A stretch of DNA of 64,000 nucleotides from NCBI GenBank assembly GCA_963827585.1, contig CAWHCK010000049.1, forward strand, positions 124,001 to 188,000. Reading direction: 5' to 3'. Shown piece by piece: positions 44,989 to 54,197 of the stretch (within the stretch, counting starts at the first letter, position 1; each line of letters opens with the position of its first letter). The translations under genes were made by a program, and so were the position numbers. The notes under the pieces were generated by a model. It searched no databases. It was not told where the DNA came from and saw only the letters and a program-made list of their open reading frames with translations. This DNA comes from VAZQ01 sp963827585. Its GTDB lineage: Bacteria > Pseudomonadota > Alphaproteobacteria > Rhizobiales > Xanthobacteraceae.

Positions 44989-45903
44989 ATGACCGACGAC
45001 ACGACAGCCCGGTTCCATCGCATCAACGGCGAAATGCTCGACACCATCGACGAAGAGCTCGAGCTCGAAATCGATGACGATCGACTGGCCAAGCTCCTGA
45101 CCGGACTGGCCGAGCATCCCCCGGCGGAGACGCTCGACCGTCACATCTACTTCAAGGAGCTGCTTCGCCTGCAGGGCGAATTGGTCAAGCTCCAGGACTG
45201 GGTCATGCACAACAAGCGCAAGGTCGTGATCATCTTCGAGGGGCGCGACTCGGCGGGAAAGGGCGGCGTCATCAAGCGCATCACCCAGCGCCTCAACCCG
45301 CGCATATGCCGGGTCGCGGCGCTGCCGGCCCCGAGCGAGCGCGAGCGCACGCAATGGTATTTCCAGCGCTACGTGGCGCAACTTCCGGCCGGCGGAGAAA
45401 TGGTCCTGTTCGACCGCAGCTGGTACAACCGCGCCGGCGTCGAGCGGGTGATGGGGTTCTGCACGGAGCAGGAGTACGAGGAATTCTTCCATTCCGTGCC
45501 CGAATTCGAACGCATGCTGGTGCGTTCAGGAACCATCCTGCTGAAGTACTGGTTCTCGATCACCGACGAGGAGCAGCAATTTCGTTTCTTGATGCGGATT
45601 CACGATCCGCTCAAGCAATGGAAGCTCAGCCCGATGGATGTCGAGGCGAGGAGCCGCTGGGAGCAGTACACCAAGGCCAAGGAAGTCATGTTGGAACGAA
45701 CGCACATTCCCGAGGCTCCCTGGTGGATCGTCGAGGCGGTCGACAAGAAGCGTGCCCGACTGAATTGCATCGCGCACCTGCTCGACCAGATTCCGTATGA
45801 AGGCGTCCCGCATCGCGAGATTGCCTTGCCGCCGCGCGTCCACAACCCGGAATATCACCGCGGTCCCGTTCCGAAAGATATGTATGTTCCGGCGGTCTAT
45901 TAG
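44989..45903 (+). CDS. ppk2: Polyphosphate kinase 2
   Basis: 304 residues. Walker A-like EGRDSAGKGG at 84-93, the lid-like APSERERTQWYFQRY near 114-128 and Walker B FDRSWYNRAG at 141-150 are those of PPK2, with the later blocks KYWFSITDEEQ and WKLSPMDVEARSRWEQYTKAKE. The single-domain length fits class I enzymes, which interconvert polyphosphate and nucleoside di- or triphosphates. GGCGAGGGCAGCC precedes the ATG. It is followed by a large palindromic repeat. Together with the PHA protein it hints at storage metabolism, but the two genes are far apart. Confidence 0.92.
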   Translation: MTDDTTARFHRINGEMLDTIDEELELEIDDDRLAKLLTGLAEHPPAETLDRHIYFKELLRLQGELVKLQDWVMHNKRKVVIIFEGRDSAGKGGVIKRITQRLNPRICRVAALPAPSERERTQWYFQRYVAQLPAGGEMVLFDRSWYNRAGVERVMGFCTEQEYEEFFHSVPEFERMLVRSGTILLKYWFSITDEEQQFRFLMRIHDPLKQWKLSPMDVEARSRWEQYTKAKEVMLERTHIPEAPWWIVEAVDKKRARLNCIAHLLDQIPYEGVPHREIALPPRVHNPEYHRGPVPKDMYVPAVY

Positions 45904-45915
45904 CCGCCGTAGCTC

Positions 45916-46105
45916 GTAGGATGGGTTGAGCCTTTAGGGCGTTTACGCCCGTCCATAGCCCGCGAAGACGGGCGTTAACGCCCTTAGGGCGGGCTATGGC
46001 GAAACCCATCACGTCGAAGATTGCCCTTGTCTTGCGTCATCGACCGACATGAACGGTCCGCGCATCGCGATGAGTTTCGCTGCACTCAACCCATCCTACG
46101 CCTAC
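45916..46105. repeat. Composite palindrome with interlocked stems
   Basis: Outer arms GATGGGTT (45920) and AACCCATC (46003) enclose two stems that overlap: AGGGCGTTTACGCCCGTC (45936-45953) with GACGGGCGTTAACGCCCT (45967-45984), and CCATAGCCCGC (45953-45963) with GCGGGCTATGG (45989-45999). A further CTCAACCCATCCTACG arm ends near 46100. It lies between convergent genes and belongs to the family at 38462. Confidence 0.8.
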
Positions 46106-46125
46106 GCCGTCAGAGCTTGCGCGCC

Positions 46126-46863
46126 CTACAGCGATGCCAGCAATTTGCCGAATCCATGGATCGCGCCGGCGACCTTGCCGCGGCGCAGGGAGCTCCAGAT
46201 CATCGCATTCATCCAGGTGACCACCGTGGTATCGAGATCCTTTTCGAGCAGATCGATATTGCGAATGCTGCCCCAGCCGCCGCAGGGAATGTAGATGCCG
46301 TCGGGTTTCTCCGCGGCTTCGAGGTAGGTCTTGCGGGCCACGGTGTATTCGACCGGGATCGGCAGTCGGCGGATCTCGACGTTCCGCTTGATGCCCAGCG
46401 CCGTGTTGTTGGTGATCTCGATCTTCTCGGCGGCGAGATAATCGACCAGCCGGTCGTTGATGAACTGTTCGAACGGCGTCGCCATGGCGAGCGTGCGCAG
46501 CTTCGACGCGCGCATGGCGTCGATCACGCTCGACATGTCGGTGATCGCCGGCAGGCCGGATGCCTGCGACAGCCGATCGGCGAGCTCGTCGCCGAAGCCC
46601 AGCCCGCGGCGGACGACCGGGGGGACGCCCGATTGGTAGATGACATCGACGTCGAAGTTCGCCAATTGCTTGGCGGCGCGTTCCATGCCCTTGATCGCTT
46701 CGTCCATGTCGTCGTCGGAAAGCTGCTGGATGGTGAGCGAAACGGTGGTCATGTCGACGCCGTCGGGCACCGCCTCGTAGAACTCGAGCACGGCGCGCGG
46801 CGGAACCGGGGTCGGAAAGATCACGCCGACATGCAGCCGCCATCCGGTAATGCCCTCAGCCAT
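46126..46863 (-). CDS. Asp/Glu racemase-superfamily protein with one active-site cysteine (arylmalonate decarboxylase/maleate isomerase-like)
   Basis: 245 residues, with AGGAGCACCAGC before the ATG. The fold is that of maleate isomerase and arylmalonate decarboxylase: VGVIFPTPVPPRAVLEFYEA, DVIYQSGVPPVVRRGLG and YIPCGGWGSIRNIDLLEKDL. The first catalytic cysteine, which sits in the VDVIYxSG loop, is absent (YQSG); the second is present as Cys194. That single-Cys set is the arylmalonate decarboxylase pattern, whereas racemases and maleate isomerases need two. It ends the transcript that begins with the Liv genes and follows a Bug gene by about 40 bases. Confidence 0.75.
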   Translation of the reverse strand: MAEGITGWRLHVGVIFPTPVPPRAVLEFYEAVPDGVDMTTVSLTIQQLSDDDMDEAIKGMERAAKQLANFDVDVIYQSGVPPVVRRGLGFGDELADRLSQASGLPAITDMSSVIDAMRASKLRTLAMATPFEQFINDRLVDYLAAEKIEITNNTALGIKRNVEIRRLPIPVEYTVARKTYLEAAEKPDGIYIPCGGWGSIRNIDLLEKDLDTTVVTWMNAMIWSSLRRGKVAGAIHGFGKLLASL

Positions 46864-46905
46864 GCTGGTGCTCCTGGCGTGAACGCGAGATCGTCATTGC
46901 GTGGA

Positions 46906-47889
46906 TCATTGCGGGATTTTGGCGCCGGTCGCAGCGATGACCTCGCCCCATTTCTTGGTATCTGCCGTCATCACCGCGAGCATGTCGCCAGGAGAGCTTC
47001 CGACGACATCGAGACCCTGCTCGGTCAGGCGATCCTTCAATTTCGGATCGGCGACTGCCTTGCTGACCTCGCTGGACAGCCGATCGACGATTGTCTGCGG
47101 CGTCCTGGCCGGCGCCAGCAACCCGAACCAGCCGCTCAGCTCGTATCCCGGCACGCCCGCCTCCTGCACGGTTGGCACCTGCGGCATCAGGCTCGAGCGC
47201 CGCGGCGAGGCCACCGCCAGCAGCTTACCCTTGCCGCCGGCCGCGAGCGCCATGGCCGACGGCGGGCCCGTGAACATGACGTCGACCACGCCGGCCGCGA
47301 TGTCGGTCATCGCCGGCGCAGTGCCCCGATAGGAGACTTGCGTGATGTCGGTCCTGGTCATCATCTTCAGCAACTCCATGCCGAGATGTGCCTGGGTGCC
47401 GAGCCCGATCGAGGCATAGTTGAGCTTGCCGGGGTTTGCCCGTGCGAACGTCAGGAGCTCCTGCACGCTGTTGGCTTCGACCTTCGAGCTGGCGACGAGC
47501 ACGAGATAGACCTTGGCGATGATGCTGATCGGCCTGAAGTCGCGGAACGGATCGTAGGCGAGGTTGGGATAGAGGCTTGGATTGACCACCAGATTGGTGT
47601 CGACGGCCATGAACAGGGTGTAGCCGTCGGGCGCCGACCGCGCGACCTGTCCGGCCGCGAGGCCGCCATTGGCGCCGGGCTGGTTCTCGACGATCACCGG
47701 CTGGCGCATCTGTTCGCTGAGGCGATCACCCAGCGCGCGCGCAATCAGGTCGACCGCGCCGCCCGCCGGCTGCGGAAGAATCAAGCGGATGGGCCGCGAC
47801 GGATACGGCTCATCGGCGCGCGCGGTATCGCCGGACGCCGCCGCGAGGGAAAAGCACGCCAACGCCGTTGCGGCGATCAGTCGATACAT
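46906..47889 (-). CDS. Orphan Bug/TctC receptor
   Basis: 327 residues with GGGGAGG before the ATG. The signal peptide is cut near ARA/DEPYP. Loops are conserved: ILPQPAGGAVDLIAR near 38 and NQPGANGGLAAGQVARSAPDGYT near 65; SIGLGTQAHLGMELLK and SYRGTAPAMTDIAAGVVDVMF follow. It lies between a flavin monooxygenase gene (about 90 bases upstream) and the single-Cys racemase/decarboxylase gene on one strand, so the ligand may be a malonate-like or aromatic acid processed by those enzymes. No TctAB nearby. Confidence 0.9.
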   Translation of the reverse strand: MYRLIAATALACFSLAAASGDTARADEPYPSRPIRLILPQPAGGAVDLIARALGDRLSEQMRQPVIVENQPGANGGLAAGQVARSAPDGYTLFMAVDTNLVVNPSLYPNLAYDPFRDFRPISIIAKVYLVLVASSKVEANSVQELLTFARANPGKLNYASIGLGTQAHLGMELLKMMTRTDITQVSYRGTAPAMTDIAAGVVDVMFTGPPSAMALAAGGKGKLLAVASPRRSSLMPQVPTVQEAGVPGYELSGWFGLLAPARTPQTIVDRLSSEVSKAVADPKLKDRLTEQGLDVVGSSPGDMLAVMTADTKKWGEVIAATGAKIPQ

Positions 47890-47978
47890 GTGTTCCTCCC
47901 CGCAATATTTTTCGGCGAAACTCTGCCCCCGGACTGATCCGAAGCAAACGGTTCGTCATGAATTAGGTCATCGACATT

Positions 47979-49183
47979 CTACGCCACCGCCGCATCGCCC
48001 ACGCGCGATGGCATGGTCGGGGCACGCGAAGCCGTCGCCGGCGGGAACGGCTGGCGCAATCCCGCCTGCACCATCAGCGGCAGGACCTCCTCGTTCCACT
48101 GCGCCAGCTCTTCCTTGTATCTGACCCAGGAGATCAGGCAGCCGTCGACGCCGATATCGGCGAGCTTGCCCAGCTCGTCGACGATCTGCTCGGCGGTGCC
48201 GACCAGCGGATAGCCGCCGTGCCCGGCGATGAAATGCGCCTTGTGTCCGTCGAGCGTCTTGGCGTCGAGCGTCTGATTGTGCAGCCCGAAAATCTTCAGG
48301 AGATTGCCGGCCGCCTCCCAGTCGCCCTTCTCGTGAACGTAATAGTTCAGGTAGTCCTTGGCCTCCTTCTCGGTTTCGCGGCAGACGACGTAGACATGAA
48401 TCCAAATCCGGGTTTCACGTCCGTGCGAGCGTGGGCCATCGTCTTGAGATGATCGATCTGCGCCTTGGCGCCTTCGAGATGGGTTCGATCCTTGAGAATG
48501 ACGAAATTCATGTCGCAATAGCGCGTGGTGAAGTCCTGCGCGGCAGGCGACCCGCCGGCATTCATGATCGGCGGGTTGGGCTTCTGCAGCGGCTTGGGCT
48601 GGCTCCAGACCGAAACCGCATTGAAGCTCTCGCTGTTGAAATCGAACTCCTCCTCCTCGGTCCACGCCCGCCGCACGAAATCGAGCCATTCGGTGGCATA
48701 TTTGTAGCGATCGTCGTGCGGGCGCATGTGCGCGCCGAACATGTCGAATTCGTTCTTGAACCATCCGCACACGACGTTCATGGCGAAGCGGCCGCCGGTG
48801 ACGTGATCGATGGTGGTCGCCATCTTGGCCACCATCAGAGGATGAACCAGCGGCACATGCACGGTCGCAAGCACCGTGCAATAGTTCGTCACCGCGCCGA
48901 TCGCCGAAGCCCAGGTGAAGCTTTCGAACGTGCAGTTGTTGAAGTTCGACGGCCCGCCATAGCCTTTCCAGCGCCCGACCGGCAGCAGCGCCTCCATGCC
49001 CGAACGATCGACCGCCTGCGCGATGTCCTTGGTGTCGGGCCAGTCGAGCTTCCAGGCTTCCGGGACGGTGGTGATGGTGGAGCCGTGGCTGCAATTGAAC
49101 GCCATGACCCCGAGCTTCATGCGGTTGCCGCCGAACAGCCGCGCGCGGGCGGTGTAGTCGGGAGTGGAGGGGGCGGGACTCAT
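47979..49183 (-). pseudogene. LLM-class flavin-dependent monooxygenase, frameshifted
   Basis: The N-terminal 270 residues (MKLGVMAFNCSHGSTIT, ATVHVPLVHPLMVAKMATTIDHVTGGR, NVVCGWFKNEFDMFG, NPPIMNAGGSPAAQDF) are typical of bacterial luciferase-like oxygenases such as RutA or alkanesulfonate monooxygenase. After ARTDVK the frame shifts near 48398: one base is missing, and the next frame continues IWIHVYVVCRETEKEAKDYL to WNEEVLPLMVQAGLR. Joined length is about 400. It oxidises a substrate with reduced flavin and oxygen. A start 21 codons in (MKLGVM) is possible. It sits 50 bases downstream of the Liv receptor gene. Confidence 0.82.
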
Positions 49184-49235
49184 GGTCTCTTTCTCTTGTT
49201 GTTGTAGAGCGGTGCGAGCGGGCTCAACGGCAAAC

Positions 49236-50405
49236 TCACCACTTCATCGGGCATTCCTGGTGATAGGGATCCTGCCAATCCTTGATCGCGGTATCCTTGA
49301 GCACGGCCCTCAGATTTCCCTTCTCATCCTTCTTCACCTCCATGATGTAGAGGTTCTGGATCGGGTAGTGGTTGTTGTTGAACTTGAAGGCCCCGCGCAC
49401 CGACTGGAAATTGGCCTTGCGCAGCGCCGCGCGCACCGCGTCCTTGTTCTCGATCTTGCCGCCGACGTCCTTCACTGCGGAGTCGATGAGCTTGAGGGCG
49501 TCGTAGCCGAGCGCGGCGAAGGTGGCGGGCAGGCGGTTGTACTTGGCGGTGAAGGCGGCGACGAACTTCTTGTTCGCCGCGTTGTCGAGGTCCGCCGTCC
49601 AGTTCGTGCTCATGATCAGGCCGAGCGCGGCATCGCCTTGGGCGGGAAAGGTCAGCGGATTTGCAACGGGATCTTCCGAGTAGAACGGGATCTGGTTCTG
49701 CAGACCGGCCTGCGCGTACTGCTTGACGAAGGCGACGCCGCCGGCCCCGACCAGGAAGGCGAACACGGCCTCGGGCTTCTCGGCGCGAATGCGCGCGATC
49801 TCCGCGGCGAAATCGAGCTGCGTGAGCGGCGTATAGACCGGGCCGATGGCCTTGCCCTTGAAGTATTTGATCGCGGCGCCGACGTGCTCGTAGCCGGCCT
49901 GGTAATCGGCGCCGAGAAAGAACGCATTCTTGACGCCCTTGTCGCTCATGTACTTGCCGACCGCGGCCGGCCAGTCGTCATTCGAGAACGAGACCACGAA
50001 GCCGTTTGGCTGGCAGTCCTTGCCGGCGAATTGCAGCGGACCCGCGAGCGCGCCGACGGCGAAAATGCCGGCGTCGCTGAAGGTCTTCCACACCGGGATC
50101 ATCGTGTTCGACGAGCTGAAGCCGGTCACGAAATCGACCTTGGCGTCGTCGATCAGCTTGGAGGCGCCCTGGACGGCTTCGGCCGGATTGGTCTTGTCGT
50201 CGACCACCGTGTACTTGACCGGCAGGCCGCCGAGCTTGTTGCCGAGCTCCTCCAGCGCAAGGTCGACGCCGCGCTTGGTCTCCGCGCCGGCCGGCGAAAT
50301 CGGACCGCTGAGCGGAGTCATGAAACCGAGCTTGACTTGATCGGCCGCCTGCGCGCCCGCGCAAAACGCGACCAGCATCGTTCCGGCTAGAGCAGTTCGT
50401 CCCAT
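49236..50405 (-). CDS. Branched-chain amino-acid-type ABC substrate-binding protein
   Basis: 389 residues with GGGAGGAAACGACG before the ATG. Signal peptide cut near AQA/ADQ. The periplasmic-binding-protein type-1 text is clear: KLGFMTPLSGPISPAGAETKRGVDLALEEL, FVTGFSSSNTMIPVWKTF, YMSDKGVKNAFFLGADYQAGYEHV and GYDALKLIDSAV. Family members bind amino acids, amides, urea or aromatic acids. A 170-base gap with a palindromic repeat separates it from the livFGMH genes upstream, consistent with differential receptor level. The next gene is a flavin monooxygenase, so the ligand need not be an amino acid. Confidence 0.9.
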   Translation of the reverse strand: MGRTALAGTMLVAFCAGAQAADQVKLGFMTPLSGPISPAGAETKRGVDLALEELGNKLGGLPVKYTVVDDKTNPAEAVQGASKLIDDAKVDFVTGFSSSNTMIPVWKTFSDAGIFAVGALAGPLQFAGKDCQPNGFVVSFSNDDWPAAVGKYMSDKGVKNAFFLGADYQAGYEHVGAAIKYFKGKAIGPVYTPLTQLDFAAEIARIRAEKPEAVFAFLVGAGGVAFVKQYAQAGLQNQIPFYSEDPVANPLTFPAQGDAALGLIMSTNWTADLDNAANKKFVAAFTAKYNRLPATFAALGYDALKLIDSAVKDVGGKIENKDAVRAALRKANFQSVRGAFKFNNNHYPIQNLYIMEVKKDEKGNLRAVLKDTAIKDWQDPYHQECPMKW

Positions 50406-50517
50406 CGTCGTTTCCTCCCGTCCTGGTTCTTTTGCCAACATGTCTTCTGCGGACATGCTTGGTGTATCAGCTTTCCCATACTTAACATCGGGCGCCGACG
50501 CAGTCTAAGAATCGTTA

Positions 50518-50566
50518 GCGCATGTTCCGGAAAAGTGGGTACCGATTTTCTGAATAGAACTTGCGC
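50518..50566. repeat. Degenerate AGAGCATGATC-type palindrome
   Basis: Arms GCGCATGTTC and GAACTTGCGC with the shared core CCGGAAAAGTGGGTACCGAT. It lies between the livF-like gene and the receptor gene of the same operon. Confidence 0.7.
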
Positions 50567-50579
50567 AAAATCTAAGAAT

Positions 50580-51281
50580 TTAGAGACCGACGAAGCGGCG
50601 GATGGCCTCATACTCGCCGCCCAGGGCGCGCGAGTCGCCGCTCCAGCGCACGCGTCCGCGTTCGAGCACGTAGTGGCGGTCTGCAAGCCTGGCGAGAATC
50701 TTCACGTTCTTGTCGACGATCAGGATCGATTGCCCGCCGTGCTTGAGCTTGCGCAAGACCTTCCAGATCTCGCTGCGCACGATCGGCGCGAGCCCTTCGG
50801 TTGCTTCATCCAGGATCAACAGCTCCGGGTTGGTCATGAGCGCGCGCGCGATCGCCAGCATCTGCTGCTCGCCACCCGAAAGCTGTCCGCCCATCTGATG
50901 GCGGCGCTCGCGGATCCAGGGAAACAGCTCGAGGACGGCGTCGGTCGTCCACCGCGGCGTGCCGCGCGGTCCCGCGGCCGAGGTGGCGGTGAGGTTCTCC
51001 CACACGGTGAGGCTCGGAAAGATGCAGCGTCCCTCCGGCACCAGGCCGAGCCCGAGCTTGGCGATGCGGAACGAGGTCAAGCCGCGCAGCTCCCGCCCCT
51101 CGAATGCGATCCGGCCGCCGTGCGGCGGGGTCATCCCCATGATCGAACGGATGGTGGTGGTCTTGCCCATGCCGTTGCGCCCGAGCAGGGTCACGACTTC
51201 GCCGCGGCGCACCTCGAGGTCGACCCCGAACAGAACCTGGCTCTGCCCGTAGCTGGTCTTGAGCCCCTCAACCGTCAGCAT
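50580..51281 (-). CDS. livF: Branched-chain amino-acid-type ABC transporter ATPase (LivF family)
   Basis: 233 residues from MLTVEGLKTSYGQSQVLFGV; GAGGA precedes the ATG. Walker A GRNGMGKTT near 38-46, signature SGGEQQMLAIARAL near 132, Walker B ELLILDEATEGLAP near 152. The glutamate-rich LDEATEGLAP and absence of a long insertion mark LivF rather than LivG. The start overlaps the end of livG by 14 bases. It couples ATP hydrolysis to import through LivHM. Confidence 0.9.
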   Translation of the reverse strand: MLTVEGLKTSYGQSQVLFGVDLEVRRGEVVTLLGRNGMGKTTTIRSIMGMTPPHGGRIAFEGRELRGLTSFRIAKLGLGLVPEGRCIFPSLTVWENLTATSAAGPRGTPRWTTDAVLELFPWIRERRHQMGGQLSGGEQQMLAIARALMTNPELLILDEATEGLAPIVRSEIWKVLRKLKHGGQSILIVDKNVKILARLADRHYVLERGRVRWSGDSRALGGEYEAIRRFVGL

Positions 51282-52032
51282 CGAGGTCCTCTTCGCCGAG
51301 ATAGGCCACGCGCACGCCGGGATGGTTTCGGATCTCGTCCGCGGTCCCGGACGCAACGATACGGCCGCCAACCAGAACGGAAATGCGGTCGGCCAGCGAA
51401 AACACGACGTCCATGTCGTGCTCGATCAGCAGGATCGTGTACTCGCCCTTGATGCTGGCGAGCAGCTGCGACATCGCGCGCGATTCCTCGATGCCGAGCC
51501 CCGCCATCGGCTCGTCGAGCAGCAGCAGCAGCGGGCGGGTTGCGAGCGCCATGCCGAGCTCGAGCTGGCGATGCTGGCCGTGCGACATTCGCGCTGCGAT
51601 GAGATTGCCCAACCGCCCGAGGCCGACGTCTTGCAGAAGGCTGCGCGCCGGCTGCCGCAGGCGCGCGATCCGCTCGGCCGGACGCCAGAACCGGAAACTG
51701 TGCGGCTCGGTGGCCTGGACGGCGAGCGCGACGTTTCCTTCAGCGGTGAGGCTGTCGAAAATGCTCGTGATCTGGAACGACCGCGCCAGCCCGAGCCGCG
51801 CGCGCCGGGCGGTCGGAAGGTCGGTGATGTCACGGCCGTCGAACGTGATCCGCCCGCCATCGGGCTTGAGCTCGCCGGTCAATTGCCCGACCAGCGTGGT
51901 CTTGCCGGCGCCGTTGGGCCCGATGAGCGCATGGGTCTCGCCCTTGCGGATGCGCAGCGTCACGTCGTCGGTGGCGACGAGCGCGCCGAACGCTTTGCGC
52001 AAGCGATCGATCTCGAGCAGGAATTCGCTCAA
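51268..52032 (-). CDS. livG: Branched-chain amino-acid-type ABC transporter ATPase (LivG family)
   Basis: 254 residues. The start is TTG, preceded by GGGAG at eight bases and overlapping the livM stop as TTGA; no ATG suits. Walker A GPNGAGKTT near 35-43, LARSFQITSIFDSLT (LivG Q-loop text), signature SHGQHRQLELGMALA, Walker B LLLLDEPMAGLG. It pairs with LivF as the ATPase dimer. Signature Ser-His-Gly in place of Ser-Gly-Gly is a known LivG variation. All four membrane and ATPase genes overlap or nearly touch. Confidence 0.9.
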   Translation of the reverse strand: MSEFLLEIDRLRKAFGALVATDDVTLRIRKGETHALIGPNGAGKTTLVGQLTGELKPDGGRITFDGRDITDLPTARRARLGLARSFQITSIFDSLTAEGNVALAVQATEPHSFRFWRPAERIARLRQPARSLLQDVGLGRLGNLIAARMSHGQHRQLELGMALATRPLLLLLDEPMAGLGIEESRAMSQLLASIKGEYTILLIEHDMDVVFSLADRISVLVGGRIVASGTADEIRNHPGVRVAYLGEEDLDADG

Positions 52033-53039
52033 CCGCTTGCTCCCGGTTTGGAATCGGCCACGGGCTCTGCCGCCTCGGGAAAATCGACTTTGGGCTCGCC
52101 GGGCTTGTCCTCGGCGCCCACCGCATGGAGAAGCATGCTCCAGATGCCATCCTTCACCAGCAATACGCGCGCGACCAGCAGCGGACCGAAGAACAGCATC
52201 CAATGCTCGGTGAAATCGGACAGCACGTCGCGAAAGGCGAGAAAGAATGCGGCGCCCAGGATCGGTCCGATCAGCGAATTGGCCGAACCGAGAATGACCA
52301 TCGCCAGCAACTCGCCCGACAGCTGCCAGCTCAGGGTCGCGGGACTGACGAACTTCGCGTGGTTGGCCATGAGCGCGCCGGCAAGTCCCGCGATGCCGCC
52401 GGCAATGACGAAGACGACGAGCTTGTAGGGATAGGGCGGAAAGCCGACCGCGGCCACGCGCCGCTCGTTGTCGCGAATCCCGCGGATCACCATGCCGAAT
52501 TCCGAGTTGACGATCCGGTGCGCCAGGTACGCGACCAGCACCAGCAGAAGAAGCACGACGTAGTAGAAGGTCGTGTGATCGGCGAGCGAGACGAAGCCCA
52601 GATGGTCGCGCTGGGGCACGGTGAAGCCGTCGTCGCCGCCCCAATTGCGCAGGCTCTGGGCGAAGTAATAGACCATCTGGGCGAAGGCGAGCGTCACCAT
52701 GATGAACTGGAAGCCGCGCGTGCGCAGCGACAGGCTCCCGATCGCCAGTGCGAACAGCATCGAGACCAGAATGGCGAGCGGCCAGGCCACGAACGCATTG
52801 GTGACGCCGTAGACCGTCAGCATGCCGGCGGCATAGGCGCCGACGCCGAACAGCGCCGCCTGTCCGAAGGTGATCAGCCCGGTATAGCCGAGCAGCAGGT
52901 CGACGCTGAGCGCGGCCATGCCGTAGATCGCGATCTGCGTCGCAAAGCGGGTGTAATAGGTGCCGAAATAGGGCGGCAGCACGATCGCGCCCGCGAGCAG
53001 GAGCAGCACCAGCACGCCGCGTCGTCCGAGCAAGGTCAT
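52029..53039 (-). CDS. livM: Branched-chain amino-acid-type ABC transporter permease (LivM family)
   Basis: 336 residues, about nine membrane helices. LivM text: FATQIAIYGMAALSVDLLLGYTGLITFGQAALFGVGAY, LSLRTRGFQFIMVTLAFAQM, VIRGIRDNERRVAAVGFPPYPYKL and GELLAMVILGSANSLIGPILGAAF. A charged cytosolic tail of about 40 residues (EDKPGEPKVDFPEAAEPV) extends past the last helix. The ATG is one base after the livH stop. It forms the channel with LivH. Confidence 0.9.
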   Translation of the reverse strand: MTLLGRRGVLVLLLLAGAIVLPPYFGTYYTRFATQIAIYGMAALSVDLLLGYTGLITFGQAALFGVGAYAAGMLTVYGVTNAFVAWPLAILVSMLFALAIGSLSLRTRGFQFIMVTLAFAQMVYYFAQSLRNWGGDDGFTVPQRDHLGFVSLADHTTFYYVVLLLLVLVAYLAHRIVNSEFGMVIRGIRDNERRVAAVGFPPYPYKLVVFVIAGGIAGLAGALMANHAKFVSPATLSWQLSGELLAMVILGSANSLIGPILGAAFFLAFRDVLSDFTEHWMLFFGPLLVARVLLVKDGIWSMLLHAVGAEDKPGEPKVDFPEAAEPVADSKPGASG

Positions 53040-53040
53040 G

Positions 53041-53940
53041 CTAGCCCCGATGCGCGGCAAACAGGCCGGTGCGGCTGAACAGCAGCACGACCGCCATGAG
53101 CACATAGACCGCCATCCCCACCAGGGCGGAGGTCGCGTTGGTCTGGATGACGAGGGGAATGAGCACGCGGCTCAGCGTGTCGAAGATCCCGACCATCAAC
53201 GCGCCCACCAGCGCGCCGCGCACCGAGCCGATGCCCCCGATCACGACCACCACCAGGGCAAGGATGAGGATGGGATCGCCCGCCCCCGGCTCGACCGAGA
53301 GGAGCGGGCCCATCATGATGCCGGCGAGCGCCGCCAGCATGGCGCTGAGCGCGAACACCAGCGTATAGAGAAGGCTGATATTGATGCCGAGCGCGGCCAC
53401 GATCTCGCGATTGTCGCTGCCGGCGCGGATCAGGGCACCGACCCGGGTTCGGGTGATGAGCAGGTAGAGCAGCAGCCCGGCGACGATGGCGACGGCGGTG
53501 ATGACGAGGCGGTAGATCGGATAGGCGCCGCCCGGAATGATCTCCACCGAACCGGTGAGCAAGGGCGGGATGCTGAGCGGGATCGACTCGCGGCCCCAGA
53601 TCACCGTGACCGCCTCGTTGAAGAACAGCGAGAGCCCGAACGTCGCCAGCACCTGGTCGAGCGGACCGCGCCGGTAGAGCGGCCGCAGGACCACGATCTC
53701 GAGCACGACCGCGACCAGGGCGGCACCGACGAACGCCAATGGAATCGCCAACGCATAGGACTGCGTCCAGGCGAGCGCGGCCATCAGGAAATAGCCGCCG
53801 AGCATGAACAGCGAGCCGTGGGCGAGGTTGATGACGCGCATGATGCCGAAGACGAGCGTCACGCCGACGGCCATCAGGAACAGCATCAGCCCGAACTGCA
53901 CGCCGTTGAAAAGCTGCTCGACCAGGAGGGCAAGCGTCAT
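53041..53940 (-). CDS. livH: Branched-chain amino-acid-type ABC transporter permease (LivH family)
   Basis: 299 residues from MTLALLVEQLFNGVQFGLML, the family's usual start region; a 38-codon upstream extension is rejected as unlike LivH. Blocks: GVTLVFGIMRVINLAHGSLFMLGGY near 30, ATFGLSLFFNEAV near 95, VGALIRAGSDNREIVAALGINISLLY near 185 and ILILALVVVVIGGIGSVRGALVGAL near 235. Eight membrane helices. It is the first gene of the Liv operon on the minus strand; the 250 bases upstream hold its promoter region and separate it from the divergent 6PGDH-like gene. Confidence 0.9.
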   Translation of the reverse strand: MTLALLVEQLFNGVQFGLMLFLMAVGVTLVFGIMRVINLAHGSLFMLGGYFLMAALAWTQSYALAIPLAFVGAALVAVVLEIVVLRPLYRRGPLDQVLATFGLSLFFNEAVTVIWGRESIPLSIPPLLTGSVEIIPGGAYPIYRLVITAVAIVAGLLLYLLITRTRVGALIRAGSDNREIVAALGINISLLYTLVFALSAMLAALAGIMMGPLLSVEPGAGDPILILALVVVVIGGIGSVRGALVGALMVGIFDTLSRVLIPLVIQTNATSALVGMAVYVLMAVVLLFSRTGLFAAHRG

Positions 53941-54197
53941 GACGGCTCGATCTTCACGACGGCAATGAAGGGATCGGTCTTGCTCGATCAGGGCGGTCGC
54001 GCAGCATGATACGCAGCGAGCGCGAGCGCCTGCAACATCTTCTGCCGAGTCCAAGCGAGCTGCGGCGACGCGCCACGCTCGTAACGAGCGTTGTGGTTGC
54101 GATCCGGGCTGCGGCGTACCGTTACGCTGTTGCCGGCGAGATTGGGTTCAAGCCTACAATGCGTGAGTTCGGACAAATAGCAGAAGGGGTCGGAGAC

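Noticed and set aside
53941..54197. Coding gene between livH and the 6PGDH-like gene
   Set aside because: Both strands have open frames, but the text lacks family features and ribosome sites; it is most simply a divergent promoter region.
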